From: Halicephalobus mephisto
Lineage: Eukaryota > Nematoda > Chromadorea > Rhabditida > Panagrolaimidae
DNA length: 64,000 bases
Direction: 5' to 3'
Assembly: GCA_009193035.1 (NCBI GenBank)
Contig: SWDT01000012.1
Coordinates: 372,001 to 436,000, forward strand
A program made the translations under genes and the position numbers. Under the pieces are notes generated by a model. The model was not told where the DNA came from. It made no database searches and saw only the letters and a list, made by a program, of their open reading frames with translations. This document shows positions 1 to 10,555 of this stretch, piece after piece. Each line of letters opens with the position of its first letter. Position 1 is the stretch's first letter.

Positions 1-724
1 CTAGTAGTAGTAGTAGCAGTGATAGCAGCAGTGATTCTTCGTCTGATTCAGAATCTGACAGCGATAGTACTAGTTCTGATACCAGCAGTGCTTCTGAAGA
101 AGAACCCCCAAAAAAGAAGAATAAGTAAGTTTTTGGTTTTTACGTTTGTGACTATGGTTTTATTTTAGAATGCCGTTACCGATTCCAATCAAGGTTGAAC
201 CAGAAAGTGTCCGTGAAGAAGCTCCTCGACAAGAAGACCGTAAAAATCACCGTGAACGTCGTGAGGATGACAAGAGAAGAGATAGAGATGATGAACGTCG
301 TGAGGATGACAAGAGGAGAGATAGAGATGATGAACGTCGTGAGGATGACAGGAAGAGAGATAGAGAGGATGAACGTCGTGAGGATGACAAGAGGAGAGAT
401 AGAGAGGATGAACGTCGAGAAAAAAGACATCGAGACAGAGATGATGACAGAAGACGGGAAAGGAGACACAGAGATAGAGATGACGATAGGAGACGGGATG
501 AGAAAGATGATCGCGATGCTGCTGAAAGACGACGGGATATGGACCGTGAAGATCGAAGAAGACGGGAAGAAAAAGACGAACGTCGTAGAAAAGAATATGA
601 ATATTTGAGAGATAGAAGTCGATCGAGAAGTCCTCGTCGCCGACACTCGTCTTCTAGTCCTAAAAATGACAGAAGACGTTCTAGATCTCGTTCCAAGGAA
701 AGAAGACGAAGACGTGATTCATAA
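1..724 (+). CDS. RS/RD-rich splicing-type protein, C-terminal part (CWC22-like), 5' end outside window
   Basis: Two exons, 1-124 and 169-724, joined by a 44-base intron (GTAAGT...TTTTAG) that keeps the frame. The first exon encodes a Ser/Asp run ending in a basic PPKKKNK stretch. The second encodes IKVEPES, then four near-identical repeats of about 12 residues (REDDKRRDRDDE type), then mixed R/D/E tracts and an SRSRSPRRR-like RS tail. A Ser-rich acidic block followed by charged repeats and RS dipeptides is the architecture of the C-terminus of CWC22 (nucampholin, C. elegans LET-858), a spliceosome and exon-junction-complex loading factor. Other RS proteins, such as cyclophilin G or PRPF38B types, have similar tails, and the diagnostic MIF4G/MA3 domains lie off the window. 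The identity is an inference; that this is a nuclear RS-type protein is fairly safe. Confidence 0.5.
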
Positions 725-2303
725 TTGATTTCGTTACAATTTGTTACTTGAAACTGTTCCCTATTTGTTCCTATTTACTCCGTTTCTTCTATTTGTATTT
801 CATAAATCAAAGTCGTCGAATATGTGTGGTTATTCTGAGAGGAACATCAATGAAGAACGCAGGGGTGTTTTAAAAGGATAATTACATATAACGAACTTAA
901 ATTCTGAAATATAACCAAACAAGCCGAATGAAGAAGCGAAAAATACACAAAATTACATTACAATTGACATCTAATATAAAAGTCAATAGTGGGGTAAATA
1001 TAGTGGAATTTCAACATAGTCGAAAATACAAAAATAAAGAAGAAAAACGTTTTTCTAAATATGACATACCTAGGACCAAGACAGTTTTTCTAATTACCTT
1101 GGAGTCGGGTTTTTTCTCTTATCACAAAGGCTTGTGTACTGTCAGTCGGTTCTTTTGTTCTGATTTGATGATTGTTTTCATTTTAGTGGAATTTTTTTGA
1201 TGATTGTAGTTAATGTCATTGACCGATGATATATTTATTTGTTATAGACTATACTTCTCGTTAAGTGTAGGTGCTTATGATTCTAGCAGAACACGGTGCA
1301 TCCATTGCTTACTTTACTACTTTGATCTTCACTTTTCGAAGAATATTCCTAAGTTTATCAATTGTGTAAAAGCAATTTTGCCTTTGGAATTGTTCATTTC
1401 TAAATTGTTGTACTTTTAGCGCTTTACCGAATTGTTTTCAAAATAAAAACATCATATGACTAATGAAATATACAGTATCTAATATATGTCTAATGCTTCT
1501 GCTTGCGGTTCATAGTATACCTTCCATTGTTTACTATCTCGAGCTTGACGAGGCCATGTATGATTATAAATCTTCTTTAAGTCGTCTGACCATTTAGTCT
1601 TCGGTTTTCCGAGAGTTCGCTGAAATCCGAGACTTTCCTACGACTTTTTGAAAGTCAGCCAATCGGTGACGGTTCTCATCTAATAAAATTGTACTTTCAT
1701 CGGACGTAGTTAATTGTAAATCTAAGTTATATATTGCTAATTTCACTTCGGAAACGACTCGATAGTGTTATACTTTGTCTTCTCAGATGGGCGAACCGAT
1801 ACTGTCTGAAGTCGTGTGATTGTGTTTTTGAAAGTAAGTTTCTCCCACGATTAATGATATCTTTTTAGATTTAATATTTTTAATTTTCTGTTTTCCGTCA
1901 CAATCCCATAGGTCTTTTTTGTATTTTCATCGGTTCGAATCCTTCGAAATTCATCTTCTTTCTCAAGATCCAGTTCTCTAATAACCTTCCAGACGGTTTT
2001 TTAATTGAATTATCGTCAAAAATTAAGCATTTAAAAAATAAAAAAACACTGATTTTTTCTAAACAAATATGTCTCTATAAAAGGAGAAAACTGTCGAAAT
2101 TACGTAAAAACTTGGTCGATTTTTTATTTGAAGAAATTTGTTCTGTTAAAACTTCGTAAATTAAAGTGCTTTTTTAAAACGAAAATCCCTATAAATCAAT
2201 TGACAGACGTACTGTAACTGAAGAAAGCTATATTAATTTTTGTTTTTTAAATATTGTTGATTATATAAAAATTATACTTTCAATTTCGCGAATATCTGCA
2301 AAA
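725..2303. other. intergenic stretch with LINE remnant, otherwise featureless
   Basis: The spacer runs between the RS-protein stop and the monooxygenase start. Short open frames at 928-1200 and 1213-1419 show no recognisable composition or splice context. The only interpretable item is a minus-strand reverse-transcriptase C-terminal remnant at 1479-1680, listed separately. Confidence 0.6.
1479..1680 (-). mobile_element. degenerate non-LTR retrotransposon remnant (RT C-terminal tail)
   Basis: On the minus strand a frame from about 1626 to a stop at 1479 encodes RTLGKPKTKWSDDLKKIY followed by a Trp/Arg/Gln-rich tail ending near KQWKVYYEPQAEAL. This has the shape of the extreme C-terminus of LINE-type endonuclease/reverse transcriptase proteins, where a GRP-K-W-DDL/I-K motif is followed by a W...R...KQW box. 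Upstream of 1626 the frame is broken by a stop, and no catalytic RT motif is visible. It is a dead fragment. It may come from the same kind of element as the larger remnant at 29180-30050. Confidence 0.5.
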
Positions 2304-4836
2304 ATGGAAAAGAAAAAAGTGGCCATTATCGGAGCCGGGCCTTCTGGTCTGCCTGCTATCCGTCATGCCCTTCTTTATGGGTTCATCCCGGTCTGTTTCG
2401 AGGCCACTGACGACATCGGGGGTCTCTGGAGGTACAAGGAATCAGAAAGAACTATCAAAGACACTTCTTTGGCCAGTGTTATGAAAACTACAGTAATCAA
2501 TACTTCGAAGGAAATGACGGCTTATTCTGATTTCCCTCCGCCTCCGGAAATTGCCAACTTTATGCATAATACTGTATTGTTGACTTACTTTAAGAACTAT
2601 GCTGATCATTATGGATTATTAAAATTTATCAAATTCAAGCATTATGTAGTCAATGTCGAAAGAACCGAAGACTTCGAAAAAACCGGAAACTGGAAAGTCA
2701 CTTTTCTGGACGAGTAAGTTTGCGATTAAACTTACAGTAATATCAGGTTTTCGTGGTGGAACTCACTGGTAATCGAAAATAAACTTTCAAAAATCCCAAA
2801 ACAGTAACTTCAAATTTTCGTGTCGAAACCTGTTATTTTTCGAAAATAGAGCGATTTTAGGCTTTATTTCGAAATTGAATTATCTTGTTTAGTGAAGATA
2901 CTGAAAAATGCGAAATTTTCAATGCTGTGATCGTCGCTGTGGGACATCACGCCAAGCCCTACATCCCGGACCCTTGGCCAGGTCAGCACAAGTTCAAAGG
3001 AACTGTTCTTCATTCCCACGACTACAAGGACCACAAAGGCTTCGAAGACAAAACTGTCGTCGTTGTGGGATTTGGGAATTCTGGAGGAGACGCTGCTGTA
3101 GATCTCTCCAGAATCGCGAAACAAGTTTATCTTTCTTCCAGAAGAGGAGTCTGGTTGAGTTACCGTCTGAACGACGAAGGACTTCCATTCGACTACATCT
3201 GGAGCGTTCGATGGTTCGGATGGTTCAGAAGGCTTATACCGAAGAATCTGCTCAGCAAAATGGTGGAATATAAATTAATGAATAAATTCAATCTCGAACT
3301 TTACGGAATGAAGCCGAAACACCGATTCATCGCGTTTGTTTTTTATATTAATAACCATATTGAATACCGAAAATAAGCGTTGTTACGAAATTGTCTCAAT
3401 GCAAATTTCCAGAACTTTTTAGAAACTAAAATAGATCACAATTTTGGTTTTGCGTATGTTATTTCATAATCTTGCATGATTTCGAAATCAAATTTTTTCA
3501 ACTTTATTTTTCTAGAAAATTCGAAATTAGAGTCATATAGGGTGTGGAACCTCCTGTCCACCTTCGAGAGTTAAAAGTTATATATGAAACTATCAGCAAA
3601 TCTCTGGAAAATCACAATATCAAACTGACTCATCTTAGACAGATTCCCTCGATTGTTTATATGAAATTTCCCTTTTTTAGGACTCATCCGACTCAAAACG
3701 ACGAAATCCCAACAAGATTAGCTAATGGAACGGTGATTATGAAACCAGCAATCAGATCGTTTACGGAATCTGGAGTTTATTTCGTGGATGATTCTTACAT
3801 TCTTGAAGTGGATGTTGTTCTTCTTTGCACAGGGTACTCCATCAATTTCCCCATGGTTGAAAACGGAAACCTGATCCCAGTCGAAAATAACAAGGTTAAT
3901 TTGTATAAATACATGTATCCTCCGGAGTTAGCTCACAAAAACACCCTCGCGGTCATTGGGATGATTCAGCCTCTGGGATCAATCATGCCGATCGCCGAAA
4001 TGCAGTCAAGGGTCTTTTACGATGTTTTATCAGGTGAGTTTGTTGAATAAATATCTGTATAATTGCAATAATATAAAATCCCAAAAAGTTTCAAGTTTAC
4101 AGTAAAAATTTCATAAAAATCCCTGAAATTTTTCAGAATTTATAACTTTGAAAATTGACTAAAAATTTCTCAAATTTTCGAAAATTCCATAAAAATCATC
4201 AAAATTTCATAAAAATCCCTGAAATTTTTGAGAATTTATAATTTTCAGAATTGACTAAAAATTTCTCAAATTTTTCAATGTTTCATAAAAGCTTCTAGAA
4301 TTTTCCAGAATCCAGTGGAAATTTATGGAACGACTTGAAATCCAAATTTTTTGAAAATTCGTGTCGAGATTTGCAATTTTTAAATTTTGAGTCTTACTTT
4401 TTTATAATTATTTTTAGGCAGATCCAAGTTGCCGAACAAAATTGGGATGTTGAACGATATAAAATCCAAACAGGAAACGATGAAAAAGCGCTATATCTGC
4501 TCCAGAAGACACACGATCCAGGTGGATTATCTTCCTTTCATGGACGAACTTTCGAAATTGATCGATTGCACTCCTACTGTTTGGAAAATCGCCTTGAGAG
4601 ATCCCTACTTGGCTTGGAAATTGATTTGGTCCCCTACTCCTAGTTACATTTACAGAATTCGAGGACCTCATGCCTGGCCAGGGGCTAAGAAAGCCTTGTT
4701 GGAGTCGGGAGAGAGGGTCAAGAGGGGCTGTAACCCGCAAGGGGAGTTTCTTCCGAAAAAGAGCAATTTCGCCAAATTTATTCCAATTATTGTGCTTTTT
4801 ATATCTTTTATGGTGTTTTTAAAATGGAAATATTAG
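2304..4836 (+). CDS. flavin-containing monooxygenase (FMO)
   Basis: Four exons, 2304-2713, 2893-3333, 3681-4033 and 4418-4836, join in frame to give 540 residues, close to the usual FMO length of about 530. FMOs use FAD and NADPH to oxygenate nucleophilic N and S atoms of xenobiotics and metabolites at the ER membrane. Visible motifs are the FAD-binding GAGPSG at residues 10-15, the FMO signature FKGTVLHSHDY (F-x-G-x3-H-x3-Y) at about 171-181, the NADPH-binding GFGNSG at 196-201, and an LCTGY segment in the third exon. The C-terminus is hydrophobic (FIPIIVLFISFMVFL) and ends in a basic tail, matching the membrane anchor of ER FMOs. The junction KHRFIA|THPTQNDE matches the family's conserved KHR...HP...ND region, which fixes intron 2. 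C. elegans has several fmo genes; I cannot say which one this matches. Confidence 0.95.
4109..4285 (+). repeat. tandem duplication inside FMO intron 3
   Basis: Two diverged copies of a unit of about 97 bases lie back to back in the third FMO intron. Both carry TCATAAAAATCCCTGAAAT, then an AATTTATAA...TTGACTAAAAATTTCTCAAAT tract. Such small intronic duplications recur across the window and appear neutral. Confidence 0.7.
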
Positions 4837-5630
4837 AAATTATTTAAAAATCCACAGTATTTCTCTTTCAATGATTGTAATTTTTTAAATTTAATTAAAT
4901 ATAATTTTTTTCAAAATGAATAATTAAATTTTTCAATTTCCTATTTTATATAGTCGAAAATTACGATATTTACCATATTAAATAGTTAAATTACATTATT
5001 ATTTAAAAATTAAAAAATACGAAAAATAAAAATTTTCAGAAATTGTTATTTCAAAAAACAACTTCAAACCTCTCGACCTGTCCCGGTGTTGCGCGCAACG
5101 TGCAATTTTTACTTTAGTCCTACTTTTGATCTCTTTTTGTCATCGAGTTGATCTATTGTTTGGACATTGACCGGTCAATTGTCTGACAAATTTTTCTTTT
5201 TTGCCTTCCCCTATTGGAATGCCTAAGGCTATTTGTGTTTATTGGAGCCGGGAAAAGTGACCAGTGGTCATTTTCCATTCCATTTGGATGAGTGGGGATA
5301 ACTAGCAAAAGCAAAAGTGACGACTAAAAGCCGACGACAACTTTGTGGACAAACCAAAGAGAACACGAGTTAGGCTAATTTCCTGGGTCTTGCACAAGTC
5401 CCGGGATTAGGCTCTGTGTAATCATTAGCCCTCCGGGGATTTTTGATTTTTTGGATTATCGACGTTTCCAGAAACACCTGTTTACGTATATTCTTATTTC
5501 ATTTTTTAAATTTTTAAGAAAATTTGAGAAAGCTGTGTAAAGTGAAAAAAACAAATATTTTCGATGGTCCCGGTTAATTTTTACGGATCGGTGTCTGAGA
5601 TATAGCGGAGGATATTGAAAACTATCACTA
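4837..5630. other. intergenic spacer with a GC-richer island at about 5060-5440
   Basis: After about 220 bases of AT-rich sequence, an island at about 5060-5440 has clearly higher GC content and complexity than its surroundings. It contains the 12-base palindrome GTTGCGCGCAAC and no long open frame. It lies upstream of the secreted-protein gene starting at 5631, so a promoter or enhancer role is the simplest reading. A non-coding RNA cannot be excluded. Confidence 0.4.
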
Positions 5631-7961
5631 ATGAAATTATTATTTTTATTCTTTTTGTTAAATCTAGCCGATGGAGGGAGATTGCCGGTGGCGCCGTATA
5701 ATGTGAAAGTGAGGGATTGAGAATCATTCATTTCAGGAAAATTGGACAATATCAAAAAAATAAAAATTTAGTTTTTCGATGTTATCAAAATTTACGGAAA
5801 ATATTATCTGATAAAATAATTTTAGAAACGGTCCTAATAGAGATTGTGGATAGTGACTAAGAAGTAAAAAAATGGAATTATAAACACTATTTAGAGATAC
5901 TATTGGAGCTGGTTTTTGAGAAAAACAAATTGCCCCAATAGTAGTTTTAGATAGTGCTTATATGCTTTTCTTTTTCACTATTCTAGACATCTCACTTTTG
6001 TTTTTGGAATTGGGTTTTAAAATTAGAATACCGCTGAAGTATAAAATATGGATAGTGTTTAGAAATTCCTTATTTTTTAATTTCCTGGACACTATCCAAG
6101 AATGTTGTTGAAGCTGGTTTTTGAAATCAAAAATGATTCTGATAACATTTTTGGATAGTAATTCAGAAATTACAAGATATGAATATTCTAGACATTACCT
6201 AAACATACTATTGGAATAACTTATTTAGTAATTTTTTGAATTGCAGCTGTACTGTCGAAGTGGACGGGCAGACACCCTCCGCTCGAGGAATCCATCGCTC
6301 TGTCCGACTTCATCGACTTCTTGTGGGTATTTCGAATTTCCGATTCCAGAAAGGTCTTTCCAAAGGAATTCTACAGTAATCTACGAGTGTGTGGATTCTT
6401 CAATTTTACTTAAAGATTACGAAGATTACGAAGACCGACATAGTGTTCGTATTTTATTTTTATAAAAACTAATTTTTTTTTCAGAATCCATTTTATTCGT
6501 TCTGTGATCATATTCCTAAATGTCGGGAAATCGATATTGATGACTTTAATAAGCAGTTTTTGAATTACATAATCAGAACCCACAGTCTTTTGATTGAAAA
6601 TTTTACTTCGAAAAAACTCAAATTTTGTTGTAGTTTGAGTCATTCGAATCTCGCCAGATTAATCAAATCCAAAAAATCAGAATTATCTCTGTCGTCATCA
6701 GTGACTCCAGTGACATGTGACAATCTGAAATGCGCTCCAGGAGCCATCGGTTGTCTCTACCATGAAGAAACTAATCCATCGACGAATCCGCATCCAAGTT
6801 TTACGGAATTCGTCGATGACTTCAGAAGCGAAGAATACATCGACATCAGACCTGTTCAACTAACTTGGGAAGAAGAAGATTTAATTTTGGATCCTGAAGG
6901 GAAATCTAGAAAAAAAAGAAAAATTAGTGATTTTTATGAAGAATTCATAAACGACTCCACTGTTGACGACGATTACGGTAACGGGTACCAGTGTGTTCAC
7001 ATGCACCTAAACGACGAAGTGTACAGGTAGTAGATACTTTACAAATTGTTAACAATTATTATTACAGATACTGTATGATGATATATGCCCAGAAATCTGA
7101 TTCCCGGTGTATCGAATTTGACGGACACAAAATCTGTTGTTGTTTCGTCAATCCTTGTAAGTTCGATCATATTCCAAAAATTAAAAACTAAAAATATTAC
7201 GAAATTGTCTCAAAGTGAGTTTCTAACAACTTTTAGAATGACATTATTCCGAAAATTAAAAATAAAAATTATCAAAATTGTCTCAACAAGAATCATATTC
7301 TAAAAATTCGGAATTTTGTAAGACTCTAGGATCGTCCAGAATCCGGTGGAGATTTCTGGAAGTCTTCGAAATTCTGCAAAAACTTCTAGAATTTATACTT
7401 AAAAATCGAAATTCTGAAAATTCGTACAGAAACGGTTTCGTAATTTTCACTTTCATAACACCATGATTCTGAAGTCAATATCTGAAATCCTGAATCTTGA
7501 GAATTTCGTGTCGAGATCATTTCGTAAAAAAAACTTAACTTCTGTATTACAGTAATATTCAAAAATTACTTTCAGTCGAATCGGCATGTAATCCACTTCT
7601 TCCTTCGGTTTCTGTAGATCCTTACATCCCACCGACGACTTCAACGAGTTATCCACCATCGAATATAACATCAACAATTAGTGCAGATTTCCATTCTAAG
7701 ACAAATCAAAAAGTCAATTCTTCTGAATTCCCCGAAACAGAAGATACAACTCCCACATCTGGGTACTTCAACATAAATCAGAGGACTCGCTGCAGGACCG
7801 TAATCATGACAGAATCCCGTCCTAATATAAAATTCAAAACCAAACCAAGATCAAGAAAAAAAATTATTTGTGATGACGTCAGAACCACCACTGATGTCTC
7901 ATCTTCATCATCATTAAATTTTTCAATTTTTATTATTTTATTTTGTGTAATTTTCAGATAA
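5631..7961 (+). CDS. unrecognised secreted Cys-rich protein, probably GPI-anchored
   Basis: Five exons, 5631-5708, 6247-6444, 6485-7026, 7068-7156 and 7576-7961, join in frame to 430 residues. Exon 1 is a clear signal peptide (MKLLFLFFLLNLADGG). The middle exons carry spaced cysteines (LYCRSGR, SLCPTSSTSCGYF, SFCDHIPKC, KFCCSL, TCDNLKCAPGAIGC, and a CCCF cluster). The last exon is a Ser/Thr/Pro-rich stalk that ends in a Ser run and a hydrophobic stretch (LNFSIFIILFCVIF), as in GPI-attachment signals. The intron 6445-6484 uses a weak GTTCGT donor, chosen because it alone keeps both frames open. I recognise no family. The architecture suggests an extracellular, membrane-tethered protein of nematode-specific type. 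Exon boundaries in the first half are less certain than in the second. Confidence 0.65.
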
Positions 7962-7971
7962 AAATTAAATA

Positions 7972-9731
7972 TTAATTATGCTTTGCTCTTTTTCCTTGAG
8001 CATATCCAATCCATCGATCTGCAACTTCCCCTAGAAATTTATCACCCGTGATTGTTTCTAGCCACTTGAGAAGATAAATATGGACAGCATGATAATCCCA
8101 TCGAGCAAGATTTGGAGCAGTTTTAAGACCCATATGTCTGAGATCATATATCGACCCTGATCCAGTATCATATAATGGCAAAAAGGTTCTTAAGGAATTT
8201 AGACCATTTTCGAATAATATCTTCGACTCATTACCGTATTTCTCCAATGTTGAAAAATCATAAAGTCCGATCAAACTATACATAAACCCATTAAGAACAA
8301 AACTTCCTGGAGTTGTGGGATATTCTTCATACCAATCATGATTAAATAACTTGTTTGTTATTCCTCCATCTTTTGCAGAAATCTTGAATAAATCCACACC
8401 ATGTTCTGCGGATTTCACAAATCTCAAATCTCCTGTCAAATGATAAGCTCTAGTCAGAACACTCAAAGCATGACCCTGAGCCATGGCACTATGCCAACCA
8501 GCAGGAAGAACAAGTTTATTATCCGCAATTGACCTCATAACAGGAACCGGCCATCCTCCTTGTTCGTTTTGATTTTTAACAAACCATTCTGCAGTTCTCA
8601 AAAATATTTCCTTATGATCCTTCGTTAGTTGAAGAATAGGCCTTCTCAACGTCGAAGCGCCGCTGAATTGCAAACTAATGAGTCTAATATCCCCAATTTT
8701 TAATCCTCCAGGTGTCGTTGAATCTTTCTTGTTTGGAGGAAGCATCTGAACAAGAGACAGAGCTTTAGTTGCATCAACTAAAATATCCCTCGTGATTTTC
8801 GTAAAGTCTTTCGTGATTGGATTAGATCCAAGAGAATATGAAAAAATAAGTTCGTCTTGTTTTTGTTCTTCTTTTTCTTCAACTGGATCATTATAGTCAT
8901 CATTGATTCCAGTATTTTCAGCCCATACACATCTTCTGTCATCCACATGGTTGTAGTTCAAAATCAGAGTCTTATTAAGCCGTAATTCCCTCACTACAAC
9001 CGAGAAACCAGCGGAAGTGTCTTTCGGCTTCCAGAAAAAGGACACCATAATGAAATCAACTTCAGGATGTAGACTTAACCTCACACCTCCATCCGCAGAA
9101 TTCTCAACTTGTAAAAGATTCGAATTCCGATCAAATTCAGCTTCAATGGCTACTTGTTTCGGAGGAGCATCAGTTTTACTCCTACTGTAATGTTGAAGGG
9201 CATACTGCGCAATTTGAATAGGGTAGAAATACGGTACATTATCCCACTGAATCGACATCGGAACTCCTAAAAACACTATAAAGAATATTAATTATTTAAA
9301 AACCTACCGTGTTCAGCACTGATACATCTCACTCTGTCCCTCATTTCCACATTGTAACCAGCAAAGTGACCGAATGGTCCATCACTAGAGTAATCCAATT
9401 TCTCAGGAACCCTAACTTTCGAGTAACTTGTATAGTACTCGAATCTTTCCTCCGGTGTTCCTTTAGCGAGGAGTTTCCCAGTCAGATCGAATTGTTTTTT
9501 TAAGAATTTATCGAAAGGAAGATATACGTCCTTGTCGTCACGGAGACAGATCAGTTTTTTACTTCCCTCGATAAGACACTGAGTTTCCGTCAACTCAGTC
9601 CGAACTGGAGATTCGGGAACGGATTCTATACAAGCATTCGGGGTCCTCGATACGAGGGAAATGAAGGCAAAAATGAAGAAAACAATGCCCACAAAGATAG
9701 GGGCTCTCCATTTTCTGGTTAAGGAGATCAT
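7972..9731 (-). CDS. hse-5: heparan sulfate D-glucuronyl C5-epimerase
   Basis: Two exons, 9731-9308 and 9266-7972 on the minus strand, give 572 residues. The enzyme converts D-glucuronic to L-iduronic acid in N-sulfated heparan sulfate inside the Golgi. The N-terminus is a type II signal anchor (hydrophobic, about residues 11-28) after a short basic cytosolic tail. The splice CAC-G|GA gives SAEHGVPMSIQWD, followed by YFYPIQIAQYALQHYS, the family's conserved N-terminal catalytic region. The C-terminal half holds QGGWPVPV, AGWHSAMAQGHA, GSFVLNGFMYSLIGLYD and ARWDYHAVHIYLL, all typical of the GLCE alpha-barrel domain. The stop lies only 10 bases from the stop of the convergent gene ending at 7961. 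The start lies 162 bases downstream of the NDUFB5 stop on the same strand, which suggests an operon. A TTTCAG acceptor precedes the start, with the two-codon frame ATG ATG TAA directly overlapping it. Confidence 0.95.
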
Positions 9732-9893
9732 TACATCATTAGCTGAAATCGAAATGCCACAGTAAAATTTAGGTAAAAGTATTCAAATATAATCACAGAG
9801 TCAACTGATCGAAGAAATCTCATTAATTAGTCCAGGTTATACTATTTACAACCAAAAAATGACCAAAATTGAGCTCCTAAAAAACATTCTTGT

Positions 9894-10555
9894 CTATTCA
9901 CTGTAGTAACCATGATGTTCGTATTGGTTCTGAATCCTGTTCGCCATGTACTTGCCGTATTCGACCCACTGGGAAGAGACAGGCATGTAATAGTAACCCT
10001 TGTAATCGGCCCTTTCTCCTTGTAAATGTCTGACTCGCTCATCAGTACGACGCCAGCGACCCAGAATTGACTGCCGTTCAAAGTAGGCCAAGTTTCTCTC
10101 ATGGTGTTCAATATCGGAGACTCCGAAATATTTGGCAAAAAGTTGACGAAGAGGAGTTCTCTCGAATTGCCAGTAATGTGGTGGAGGGCCTTCTTCTGGG
10201 TAGTCTTTCAGTTCACAAGGTCCTGGAAGAGAAGCAGGTGAATTGGGTTGTAAACTTAGAAAAACAAACCAAAAATAATGTGGGTAAGAGCAGCAGCAAT
10301 GACAAACGGCCCGACTCCGAGAACGATAAGGTAGAAATGAGAAACATCCTTGATTCTGTTGACAATCAATTGACCACCGCGCTTTCTGAAGACATGAGCA
10401 TGTGATTGACGTTGTGCTTGTACTATAAGACAAATCCTCCATTAACAGTGGTGGAAAAGTAAAAACAAACCAGCAACCGGCATCGCCCGGAGTTTGCCCA
10501 AGGTGCATCGTCCCAACGCAGCTACAGATGGCGTCAATTTACTGATGACAGCCAT
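9894..10555 (-). CDS. NDUFB5: NADH dehydrogenase 1 beta subcomplex subunit 5 (complex I SGDH subunit)
   Basis: Three exons, 10555-10471, 10422-10270 and 10222-9894, separated by introns of 48 and 47 bases, encode 188 residues. This is an accessory subunit of respiratory complex I in the mitochondrial inner membrane. The N-terminus is basic and Ser/Ala-rich like a targeting presequence (MAVISKLTPSVAALGRC). A single membrane span lies at about residues 58-79 (FYLIVLGVGPFVIAAALTHI). The C-terminal part, PEEGPPPHYWQFERTPLRQL then a charged helix and YKGYYYMP, matches the family pattern of a PEGYVPEHWEYYKHPISR-like segment, helix and YYY. It is the promoter-proximal member of a probable two-gene operon with hse-5. 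The promoter side carries an inverted GAAGCGA...TCGCTTC motif at about 10650-10680. Confidence 0.85.

Noticed and set aside
176..696. Three further long frames (plus and minus) over the RS-rich exon
   Set aside because: The repeated REDDKRRDRDDE codons leave several frames open at once; only the frame continuing through the 44-base intron is credible.
928..1419. Two plus-strand frames of 90 and 68 codons
   Set aside because: Lys/Phe-rich text matching background base composition, no splice partners and no recognisable motif.
3544..3680. In-frame upstream extension of the third FMO exon
   Set aside because: The frame is open, but the acceptor at 3680 and the FMO-conserved KHRFIATHPTQND junction show that this part is intron.
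5456..5755. 99-codon minus-strand frame
   Set aside because: Overlaps the signal-peptide exon of the plus-strand gene and the spacer; no supporting composition.
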